Below, one piece after another: positions 1 to 8,313 of a stretch of 11,657 nt of DNA (the first letter of the stretch is position 1; every line of letters starts with the position of its first letter). The stretch covers positions 281,106-292,762 of the forward strand of contig KQ482076.1 in the NCBI GenBank assembly GCA_001430745.1. The letters run 5' to 3'. The translations under genes were made by a program, and so were the position numbers. The notes under the pieces are model-generated. The model made no database searches and was not told the origin of the DNA. It worked only from the letters and a program-made list of their open reading frames with translations. Source of the stretch: Auxenochlorella pyrenoidosa (lineage: Eukaryota > Chlorophyta > Trebouxiophyceae > Chlorellales > Chlorellaceae).

Positions 1-61
1 TGGGTGGGTGGGGGTGGGGTTGGGTGGGTGGGTGGGTAGGGTGGGTGGGGGGGGGGGGGGG
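1..61 (+). repeat. G-rich (TGGG)n / poly-G low-complexity tract
   Basis: Tandem TGGG and GGGGT units end in a run of G. The tract has many more than four G-runs of three or more, so it could form a G-quadruplex. It lies about 145 bp beyond the stop codon of the minus-strand gene at 207-3504 and may run past the window edge. Between it and that stop (62-206) no coding exon and no TGTAA poly(A) signal were seen. Confidence 0.9.
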
Positions 62-206
62 CGACCAATGGCGGGCTAGATGCACCCCATTGGGACGCGC
101 AGTGGCTGCCGCTGTGCAGCTGTTGGGTGCTGAATCACCAATGCGCCGCAGACGCAGGATGCGTGATGGAGGGTGGGATATGGGCAGCGCGTGGACAATG
201 AAAGTA

Positions 207-3200
207 TCAGCAGCGGCGCTCGCCATAGCACTCATCCAGCAGCTTGGCGGCGGCAGCCTGCCCGTGAGGCACGATGCCCTTCTGCAGCCAGGGGGCCGGG
301 GAGACCACATGCAGCAGCAGGCAGCACAGGCGGGCCTGCCCGGGGGCACCGGCACGCCGCGCCGCGGCCATTGCTGACCAAACTGTCTGTTCGCACACCA
401 GCACACACTTCTCTGCCCAGGACAGGAGGCACAATGCGGGGCCTGTTAGAGGGAAAGGGGCCGCCGGGCTTGCCTCCAGATTGCCGCAGAACACGCCGTC
501 CACCCGCCCGGCATCAATCCCCTCCAGCACGGCCTGCCAGTGCCTCAGGTCCTCCACAGTGTGGTGCTGCTCGGCAGGGGGGGCAGGGCGGCAGGCCGCG
601 CTGGTTTGCAGGGCCCAGAAGTGGCGGCATGCAGTCAGGCCGGTGCAACCGGCCGCAGCTTTGCCCATGTGCACGGAAACTCAGAGGGAAGAAATGCTGT
701 CTCTGCCTTCCAGAGGGCCCCGGGCCACTCACCCGCTTGCCCATGAGCTTGCGCAGCGCGTTCTTGGCGCCACGCAGGCGGTCGTACACCTCCTGCAGAG
801 CCGACAGGCATGCAGAGCGTGCACGCCGCAGCAGGGATGGGGCCGAAGGCCCTGGGAACCCGGCTGCACGTTTCGACCCAGGTTCGTAAGCCACCGATCC
901 AGCGCAGCCGCAGCTCAGCAGAGGGGTTGCAGGATGTCCCGGCGGGCGTCGCACCTTCATCTCGGGGCCGATGTCCTCTGCGCTGCGCACGCAGCCCGCC
1001 AGCAGCTCATAGCAGTGGTTGAGCACCTGCGACACAGCAGGGCGTCTGGCTGGCCTTAGCTGGCCAACCTTGCAGCATGTCGGGCACAAAACCCAGCCCT
1101 TTCACAGATGCAGGTGCAATCCACCAGGGCAGGGTTTGGGCTGTGGAGCCTGGTAAGAGGGCCAGGCGTCCGGGGGCAGCAGCAAGCCGTCAAACTTGCT
1201 GGCTCGGCAAACTTCCCCCGTGCGCCTCGCCCCTGGGTTCTGGCCGGCACGGCGACATGGCGCAGCTGTATTCTCAGCACAGTGGCGCCCAACCTCTGCG
1301 CTGCCGGCCCATGCTCACCTCGTTGCACACATGCTCCCCCGGCTGGTCTGGCTCAGCGCCGCTGGCAAAAGAACCACCCTTGGAGAGGCTGCGAGGCAGG
1401 GCAAAAGAGGCAGCAGAGGTGAGGCGCAGCCTCGAGCATGCTGCATCGGGTGCGCTAATAGCGGCGGCACCTAAGGCGAGCCTGAAGAAGCCCTCTGCTG
1501 GTTGCAGAGCAATCCTCTGCCTGTCATCGGGTTCGCCCGCAGGGTCTGCAGTGAGCAGCGCCATCCAGAGCGCTCTGCCAATGCTGCAATGCAGGCAGCA
1601 GGTCAGCGCGCGGGGAGGTGTCTTGCCGACACCACCCACCGCTCTGCATCAATCTCATCCAGCTGCTGCTGCATCGGCAGCACTTCGGCCAGCGTGTGGT
1701 CTGGGTCAGCCTGCACAGCGACATGCAAAATGGCCTGTGAATGCCTTGCAAGGCATTCACATGCAGAGGCAGGCGAGCACAGAAGACAGGTCGAGACTCG
1801 GCCAGGGATGTGCGACACTGTGGGCAGAGCTGGTGCTTCGGATGGGGGAGCCACAGGCGCGCCACCCCTGCAAGCCCCCCACCCGCCTGCATCTTGGCCA
1901 GCTGCGCCTCCAGCGTCACAAGCCGCCTGCACGCCAGAGAGCAGGGGTGACGAGCATTGGCCCATGCCGCTTGCGGGCTCGACCAAACAGCCCCAGTTGG
2001 TGGGCAGGGCCTCTTCTGTGCCTGAACGAGGATCACCAGATGCCTGTGGCAACCCATCTGACAAGGCACGTACCCAACAGCCCTTCTGCCCCCCCCACAC
2101 AGCCTCTTGCTGGCAACACCCCCTGCTGCCTCGCTTCCCCCACCTCCCTTGCCTGTGCACGTCCTTCAGCTCCGCCGGCATCTCTGCAGCCGTGTGCTGC
2201 ATCGCCTCCAGCATGTCTGCAGGCGGCACCGCGCAGGGGCAGGCGAGTGGGCGCCGAAAGCCGAGGGCGCGTGAGGGGAGACAGGAGGTGCCTAGCTCCA
2301 CCTTGCTCCGCTCCAGGGCCCTCAGAGAAATCTCAGCGCCTTAATCCCCACTGTGCCGCTGCCACCAATGGCAGCGGGGCCCTCGGCCGGGGACAGAGCA
2401 AGGACGTACCACCCCCATGGAGGCTGGTGGTGGGCAGCAGGAATGCGACGATGTCGATGCAAGCGAATGCTCGTTTGCTGGCTGGTGTGGCAGCCATGGG
2501 CAGGCAGGCGGGCTTCGACTGATCCAGGACTCAACTCTCTGCTCTGGCACCGATCAACTCTAGATTTTGTGCGCTGCCAAGGTCTGCAGCCTGCACACGG
2601 GGCGCACTCACCGTAGCACTCGTTGAAGAGGCGGGAGCACAGGCTGGCAGTCTTGGGGTCGGCAGAAGCCAGCCGCCCTGCAAACGTGCCCTCTGCATCC
2701 CGCCAGCGCGCATCAATGTCTTCTATAACCTTCTGCAGCAAGGCACAGTGGGCGAAAGCATGTCAGGAGCGAGGGGGGACGGAGAGAAGGTAACAGCTGT
2801 AGAGCAGCAGCCACTCCTACGAGCGACGCGTCGGCCGCTGGCGCCGGCGCCTCCTGCTCGGCGGTGTTGCGGCGCACCCACCACCTACCCTAAAGTGTTG
2901 CAGGTCCTCGTGAGTGTGCGGCACCTTGGACAGCTCGCCCAGCCGTCGCCGCAGCACGACGAGCACATTCGCCAGGCTCTGCAGCGGGATGTACAAAGCT
3001 CAAACCCGCCTTGTAGTGCGATAAAATGCGATCTAAAGGTGCTGTGATACCTACCCTGGCCTGCAGAATGTCCCGTCTGGACTCCAGCCTCTTGCTGAGG
3101 CCAGCTGTGTCCACCTCCCTAGCACCCTCAGCGTGCTGTGTTGTCTGCGATCGCATGTCTGTCGGTAAATTCAGCACACGAAAGATGCCGAGAACTGTCG

Positions 3201-3504
3201 AAGTGCAGTGGTGGTGCGCACAGCACCCACAGCGTCGGCGTGCAACCACCTCTGCACCTCAGCTTGCCCTCCACCGCCTCCATCTTTCTAGCTTGTAAAA
3301 GCATATCAGGTAGCATAGAGAACATGCAGACAATTGTCTGACACTCCACCGTCTCCGCACTTTAGACGCAGGTTGCCACAAGTGGCCTTTGCGCCTGTAG
3401 CCAGGCAAGCTGCTGGCCAGGCAGGAGCCCTCCTGGACAGCCTGTCAGCACGGTCAGGTGGGGTCCGGGCCGTACTGGGTCTGGCTCTCCGGCTCCAGGT
3501 CCAT
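207..3504 (-). CDS. Three-repeat (3 x 88 residues) helical protein, 13 exons, function unknown
   Basis: Inferred exons, in transcript order: 3504-3476, 3359-3258, 3118-3055, 2978-2889, 2732-2612, 2216-2153, 1926-1887, 1710-1640, 1388-1319, 1026-955, 792-733, 566-474, 281-207. They total 951 nt, or 316 residues ending in TGA. The protein has three tandem repeats: residues 48-135, 136-223 and 224-311. Landmarks recur at almost the same spacing. His-Thr is at 86, 175 and 263. Ile-Asp-Ala is at 101, 190 and 278. Cys-Tyr is at 134, 222 and 310. This periodicity is strong support for the exon choices. Each repeat reads as a long charged helix, an HTxE motif, an IDAxR segment, a Gly-x-Phe loop and a helix ending in ECY or HCY. 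Residues 1-47 are a helical lead-in with no membrane segment or targeting signal. Three donors look like GC (2152, 1886, 473). From memory only, the IDxxRxDGxF...PxGQ...CY pattern recalls the fungal DUF2408/UPF0662 family (yeast YPL260W); this is an unverified guess. The start at 3504 is the first ATG in a good context that leads into the frame. An upstream extension is possible. Confidence 0.7.
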
Positions 3505-3845
3505 CTGTGTCAGGACAGCAAGATCATTGAAACGCTGCGTGGCACTGCGCCAGCAGACTGCAGCCCGCTGGTCAGGCGGTGCCAGCACACCGTCAGAGCA
3601 GGACCCTTTGAAGGTTGCAGTGCAGTGGATGGCAGCTGGGTAGGGGGCACATCAGGGACACCGCAAGAGCACCCGGAAGCTGCCCCGCTGCTCGGCGCCT
3701 GCCCACCTGCACCTTCAGGTGCTTGGCCTGCAGTGCCGGGCCACGAGCAGAAGCATTGGAGGCGTGGCGTAACAGGCAGCACACTAAGTCCGCAAGCCGT
3801 GCTGCCCTCCCGCTGCCCTGACGCCCTGGCCACGCTGTGCTGTGA
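3505..3845. other. Intergenic spacer between two same-strand genes; possible hidden exon
   Basis: This 341-bp stretch lies between the stop of the frataxin-like gene (3846) and the chosen start of the 88-residue-repeat gene (3504). It should hold the 3' UTR of the first and the promoter of the second. No TGTAA poly(A) signal was found on the minus strand. A minus-strand open segment at about 3833-3716 reads as a plausible helix and ends at a GT donor (CTGAAG then GTGCAG). Another open stretch runs from about 3560 into the first exon of the downstream gene. These could be 5' coding exons of the repeat gene, or noise. Confidence 0.4.
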
Positions 3846-5832
3846 TCAAACAAGAAGGGCAAACAAGAGGGCAGGCAGGCCCACCAGGCCGTCCTCCAGA
3901 AACTGGTGCAGCTCCTCGCCGTCCATCTCCCAGGTGCGGTCCCGCTGCAGCCTGCAGGTGGGGGTGTATGTTTGGTGTGTGTGTGGTGGGGTGGGGTGGT
4001 TGGCGGGGCAGGGGCGGGGGGAGGGGGGAGGGGGGGGGGGGGGGGGTCGTCAGACCACTTGTCGGGAAGTAAACAGTGTGCACAAGGAATACAGCAAGGC
4101 GGCACTTGAAGAACCACAGAGCCTTGCTTGAAGTGCAGCAGGGGGCTCACTTGAAGGGGACCTCGGTGTCAGTGCCATCAGAGCCGTACATGTCGTGCAG
4201 GTTTGAGCGCACCACCAGCGCGCGGCTGCTGTGGTCCTGTGGGTAAGCAAGGGATGAGGGGAGGGGGTTTTCCCTGGGAGGGGGCCTGCTCAGCGGGCCA
4301 CAGGAGGATGCGCTACTGCCGCTGGCACTGCCTGGCAGGCAGCGCTGCGCTTCGACATTCCTAGTGTGGTTTCTCGCACGCAGCCGGCAGCAGCTCTCGA
4401 GGGCGCAGCACGGGGAGTGTGACAACGAACCGGCAGGCAGCTGGAGAGTTGATGCCGGCTGCATGCCGAAAAGACCACACTTGCAATGTCGATGTGCAGC
4501 GCTGCCTGCCAGCGGCGTTACCGCTGCGTCCTGTGGCCTGCTGAGCCGGCCCCCCTCCCAGGGCGACCCATCCGGCAAGCAACTGACAGGCTGCAACGAC
4601 TGACAGGCTGCGCAAGCCTGGGCTGACACAGATACTGGGCAGCAGCACCAGCGCTGCTCGTCGTAGAGGCTCTGGCCTCTACCAACCCGAGTCAAGCCGG
4701 TGGGAACCGCGCGCCTGGCTGGCCCATCAGGCGGCAAGTGGTGTGCAGCGGTGCACCCGCCCTCTGGCCTGCAGCTGCGCATGCCCCCCACCTTTGTGAT
4801 CTTGATCCTGCCGCCATCGGGCAGGCACACTTTGAGCTCGCCGTGCCCCATCTGGGCATCCACGTGCTGGCCCTGGAAGGGCGGGGGGTGGGTGTGAGAG
4901 AGTGTGTGGGTGTGGGTGTGGATGGGTGGGGGGTGGGGGTTGGGTGGCCAACGGCGGGGGGGGGCCTAGCGGGCTGGCGTGGGCAGAGTGCCTTCTGTTG
5001 CGCCGTGCCCTTCAGCCTCTCTACACTGGCTTGTCGCCCAGGCTTGGCGTGTCCCTGCCAAGTCAGCATGGCAATGATGGAAGCAAGGGCCATGCCCGTC
5101 AATGTTGCCTGTCAATGCACCTCCGGCTGAGGCCGTGCCACGCTGGCAGGGACACCGTGCATGTACTGCCTCGCAGGCCTGTGATGGTTTTGGTGTGCCC
5201 TAGCCCTTGCCTCATGCTCTACTCCCTTGAGGTTGGCTTCCATCCGCTCCCAGAGCCCGCCCTGCATGGCAGGTGGAGTGAGCGCCAGGGCTGCTGCACC
5301 AGACGTGATGCGCGCTCAAACGAGCGCAGCGCCGGCCTTGACGGGCAGAACACAAGCGTCACCAGGGCAATCACCCTGGCTGGCATTGCCAGCAGTTCCT
5401 TATTGCCTGCTAGCAGTATTATTTCAGCCAGACAAGGAGGGCGCCTTCCCGTGCCTCTGCCTCAAATCCTGTGCTCCGCACCAGATACAGGTCGGCCAGC
5501 CTCTCAAACTCATCGACCGGTGACACCGGATGGTCAGGGGGCACCGAGGTGGGGGCCTTGCGGCTGCTCAGCGCATCCTCGGCGGTGGCCAGCAGGCGGA
5601 AAGAGGCGGCGCTGTGCACCTGCAATGGGGAGCGGCACAGCGTTTATCTGTGGCGGCGCCAGCGGCGCCGGCGCAGCTGCCGGCCGCCCGTGTAGGCCGC
5701 TCTTGGATGCTACTATTGCTGGATCATACCCGCCTTGGCGGCTCCCGACACGCTGCTAGCGCCCGCTGCCCCTGCGGGAGCCAGGGTGCGCAGAGCGTTG
5801 GCCGCCCTGCTTGCTGCCTGCCGCAAGAGCAT
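3846..5832 (-). CDS. Frataxin-like mitochondrial protein, divergent
   Basis: Inferred exons: 5832-5734, 5619-5482, 5261-5223, 4872-4792, 4236-4151, 3951-3846. They total 549 nt, or 182 residues, which is normal for a frataxin precursor. Residues 1-43 are rich in Arg, Ala and Ser with almost no acidic residues, as in a mitochondrial presequence. Residues 66-89 form a helix with the Phe-x-Arg-Leu-Ala-Asp pattern of frataxin helix 1. Residues 102-131 read as two beta strands (HGELKVCL, then GRIKITK...RALVVRSN) that match the canonical GTYVINKQ..NKQIWLSSP strand pair without gaps. Residues 155-170 (WEMDGEELHQFLEDGL) match the C-terminal Trp...Leu-His...Leu helix. Frataxins act in mitochondrial Fe-S cluster assembly with the cysteine desulfurase and scaffold. 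Here the positions equal to human Asn146, Gln148 and Trp155 are Ser, Ala and Val, so the role may differ. The first intron needs a GC donor (AAG|GCGGGT at 5733) to keep frame. The long introns at 4237-4791 and 4873-5222 show no coding content beyond a G-run tract. The C-terminal end is less certain: the last codons are pyrimidine-rich and run into a CAG, so they could instead be a 3' splice site. Confidence 0.62.
3957..4046 (+). repeat. G-rich tract (GT, GGGGT and poly-G) in an intron
   Basis: GT repeats pass into GGGGT units and then poly-G on the plus strand. The tract lies in the last intron of the frataxin-like gene, right next to its 3' splice site at 3952. In the transcript it is therefore a C-rich tract that can serve as the polypyrimidine tract. 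It also has G-quadruplex potential on the plus strand. Confidence 0.85.
4881..4967 (+). repeat. G-rich tract (GGGTGTG, GGGGTGGG) in an intron
   Basis: Mixed GGGTGTG and GGGGTGGG units end in poly-G on the plus strand. The tract lies in the third intron of the frataxin-like gene, immediately upstream (in transcript sense) of the 3' splice site at 4873. The RNA sees a CA- and CCC-rich tract there. It has G-quadruplex potential. Confidence 0.85.
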
Positions 5833-6266
5833 GGCGGCCGGGTATGGAGATCTAAATACGATCAAAGCAACACAAGCAAAGTGAATTGGTCTCGGGACGG
5901 GTGCAGCAGAAGTTCTCTGCTGCGTGCTGTGCTCACCGTCTTTGAAGCTCTTGCTCAAACCCTCTGGTGATGTCGGAGACGCGCATTCTTTGCTACAGAT
6001 CACGACCACAGACGATCGAAGCCAATTGGAGCTCTGACCTCTTCACGTGCGTGCCCGCAACCCTCGTCTGCGGGGCCTCACCAGCCCACACGACCCACCC
6101 CTGTAGAAAACCTTGAAGAAGACCACGAAAGGGGCCCGAGCCCTCCAGCCCTGGGGTTCAGGCTGCCACATCCGCCATTGCTGTGTCCACCCCTCTGCCG
6201 CTCCCGCCCCTGCAGACACCAAACCGGGTTTTGTGTTGAAGTACCAAGGCGCGCTTGCCATTCACC
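5833..6266. promoter_or_regulatory. Divergent promoter region (434 bp)
   Basis: This region lies between the start codons of the minus-strand frataxin-like gene and the plus-strand GGRW-repeat gene, so it should hold both promoters and 5' UTRs. The part around 5845-6030 is visibly more AT-rich than the flanks. A palindromic CCAATTGG sits at 6022-6029 and an inverted CCAAT (ATTGG) at 5885-5889. No clear TATA box was seen. No coding exon was supported in 6030-6266. Confidence 0.5.
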
Positions 6267-7752
6267 ATGGGCACCCCTGAGCGGCTGTACCGCATCTCGC
6301 AGGGCGAGACGCAGGAGGTGGGTGCAGGGGTGGCTGCTGCTGCGGCGCCGCCCGGCGCCGCCACGTGCTGCCGTCACCTCCCGGCCGCTGGCAGCAGTTC
6401 CAAGCAGCGCCGCGTGGGCACCCCTCCTCAAACCACCCTGCGTGCATGCTTGGCGGCTGCGCAGGCACGGGATGCCGTGGCCATGCTGAGGGATCCGGTG
6501 GTGCAAGAGGAGCGGGAGCGCCGCCTTGAAGCACTCTCCCATGCACAGGCAAGTGGGGGCAGACCTGCTGCGGGGCCTCTGTGTGGAGTGCAGGGGCACG
6601 AGGGTGTTGTGAATGGTGGTAACGAGATAGATGTATGCCGGTTCGCGTGTGGTCGCCCCTTGCTGCATCCGCCATCTGTTGTCTTGTTCCGCCTTGCCCT
6701 GCAGGGCGGCCGCTGGCTGGAGAGCAGCACCGTGGAGCGGGAGGGCAGCCGCGGCTACGGCGGGCCAGGGCACACGCACCGCCCGCAGCACAAGACGCCA
6801 GAGGCAGGCTGCCAGGGAGCACTGTGCCGCCTGCTCTGCCCTCCCATCCGCTTGCTGCTCCTGCCCAACCGCCGGTCGCCCCTGGCCTGCGTTCCTTTAG
6901 TTGCGTGCTCGTGTTCACAGTCTGTTGCATTTCACCAGAACTTACTACACAGACCTCACTTGCTCGCCATCCCAACCCAGCAGGTGAGGGCGGCGCTGGA
7001 GGGGCGGGCCTCTCCCGAGTTCAGGGAAGCCGACGAGAAGCTGCGGGAGGCGCGCGCCGAGGCGCAGGTACTTCAGGGATGGTGTGTGTGTGTGTGTGTG
7101 TGGGTGGGTGGGTGGGTGGGTGGGGGGGGGCGGGGCGGCTGGGAAGCTTCCCAGCTGGGAAGCATCCGTGCAGGCTTGAGCACGCGTCTTTTGCTTGCGT
7201 GCAGCTCGGGGCCGGATTGGCTGTGCTGGCCGCTGCGCAGCCCGGCTGGACAGGCTCAGCCGTGCATTCCGTCAGCAAAGACCTTGTGTGCCCTTGCTGC
7301 TGCAGGGCGGGCGCTGGATGGACGAGGGCAACACGCCAGCTGGCCGGCCCTCGCAGCAGGACCAACCCGAGGTTCAGGCAGCGCTGCAGCTGGCAGCAGA
7401 CCCTGCCGTCCAGGTGGGTGGCTGGCTGCCCGGGGTGGCCCGCGGCTGCAGGCGCCGTGGCCCTCCTGCACGGCATGCTGCCGTGCCGTCTGCCCTGCAC
7501 CTGCAAGCCGCCTGGCCGCGGGGGGCCCTTGAGGCTGCGGGTGGTCCGTGACGGCCAGCCCGCCTCAGGGCAGGCTCCACAAGCCCTCCAGCTCGGCCTG
7601 GACTGCGCTGCACCTCCTCATCAGCAGCACATGCTCGAGCTTGAGCTCATCCCCACGGGATCGAGTCTGCATGGCTTTCCTGCTTGCAGGAGGAGCGGGA
7701 GAGGAAGCGGGCCGCCCGCGCCGCTGCCCAGGGCGGCCGCTGGCTGGACTGA
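6267..7752 (+). CDS. Hydrophilic GGRW-repeat protein, three internal repeats
   Basis: Inferred exons: 6267-6317, 6465-6548, 6705-6803, 6984-7067, 7306-7413, 7690-7752. They total 489 nt, or 162 residues, and every intron is phase 0. The ATG lies in a strong context (CACCATGG). The protein repeats one module three times. Each module is a charged helix (for example DPVVQEERERRLEALSHAQ) followed by Gly-Gly-Arg-Trp and then Leu or Met and an acidic residue. GGRW is at residues 46, 107 and 157, and the protein ends two residues after the last copy. Exons 2 and 4 are both exactly 28 codons and encode equivalent helices. The next exons (3 and 5) both begin with GGRW, and in the third module exon 6 carries the helix and the motif together. 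Two donors look like GC: 6549 (CAG|GCAAGT) and 6804 (GAG|GCAGGC). There is no signal peptide, membrane segment or cysteine, so a soluble and perhaps partly disordered protein is likely. The family was not recognised. The exon 4 acceptor is a CAGCAG, so one extra Gln is possible. Confidence 0.72.
7082..7137 (+). repeat. (GT)n followed by (GGGT)n microsatellite in an intron
   Basis: About ten GT units pass directly into GGGT units and poly-G. The tract starts about 14 nt after the 5' splice site (donor at 7068) of the fourth intron of the GGRW-repeat gene. Here the transcript carries the G-rich strand, unlike the minus-strand genes. It has strong G-quadruplex potential. Confidence 0.9.
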
Positions 7753-8075
7753 GGCCTCTATGCCGGGATGGGCCAGGCGGGGCAGGCCTGCATGTGCTGC
7801 TGGCCTGGCCTTCCAACCCCACCGCCCCCGAAGGGCTCCTGCAGCCTGCGGGTCAGCAAGGGTCGCTGCCCTCTTGCATCGTCATGCTTCGTTTGTCATT
7901 TAAATTCGATGCATTGTCCTTTCAATCCATCCACGACTCACCCCGGCACAGCCTTCCTATCATGGAAGTTGCTCGACCTGACCTCGATTTGCTCTCGCAT
8001 TGTCCACTTTGCTCACGCATCCCTTCCTCGCAGCCTTGGCACATGAAAAAGCATGCCTGGTAATGCATCATTACA

Positions 8076-8080
8076 TGTAA
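8076..8080 (+). terminator. TGTAA poly(A) signal, plus-strand gene
   Basis: TGTAA is the usual polyadenylation signal of green algae. It lies 324 nt after the stop of the GGRW-repeat gene and is the first plus-strand copy seen there. It implies a 3' UTR of about 340 nt. Confidence 0.5.
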
Positions 8081-8262
8081 CTATTAGCGCATGGACCAAG
8101 CTTTGGAACTTGTGATTGCTGTAGTACCGGGTGCCAGGCAGTGTCGCGTTGCGGGCAGGCCAGATAAATCAGGGTTTTGACTGGCCGCAGGCAGCTGTCT
8201 GCAGTATAGACAGCCACAAATTCACGGGAACCTGGCAGCTGCCAACAGCAGAGCCTACTAGC

Positions 8263-8267
8263 TTACA
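8263..8267 (-). terminator. TGTAA poly(A) signal, minus-strand gene
   Basis: A minus-strand TGTAA lies 46 nt beyond the TGA (8316-8314) of the secreted-protein gene, giving a short 3' UTR. Its position supports the stop codon chosen for that gene. Confidence 0.5.
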
Positions 8268-8313
8268 ACATTGGCTCAGGGAGAAAGTTGTGCTCAAGAA
8301 TGGCCTGCCTTGC

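Larger units (their letters stand above)
7753..8313. other. Convergent 3' region between two genes
   Basis: This 561-bp region separates the stop of the GGRW-repeat gene from the stop of the minus-strand secreted-protein gene. It should hold both 3' UTRs. The stretch 7880-8110 is clearly less GC-rich than its surroundings. No coding exon, repeat or RNA gene was seen. Confidence 0.6.

Noticed and set aside
1..61. Telomere-like GGGT repeat at the window start
   Set aside because: Green plant telomeres are TTTAGGG or TTTTAGGG. The TGGG units lack that pattern and resemble the intronic G tracts in the same window.
1141..1200. Minus-strand segment reading KFDGLLLPPDAW as a possible exon
   Set aside because: The flanking exons at 1388-1319 and 1026-955 already join in phase 0 and restore the 88-residue spacing without it.
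2300..2339. Open segment in the repeat gene reading as a charged helix
   Set aside because: It has a weak acceptor and no phase-matched donor, and direct joining of 2612 to 2216 gives a better repeat alignment (CYD against CYE).
5050..5105. Minus-strand segment encoding a membrane-like stretch (MALASIIAMLTW)
   Set aside because: No good donor follows it, and inserting it would break the frataxin-like helix-to-strand order between the exons ending at 5223 and starting at 4872.
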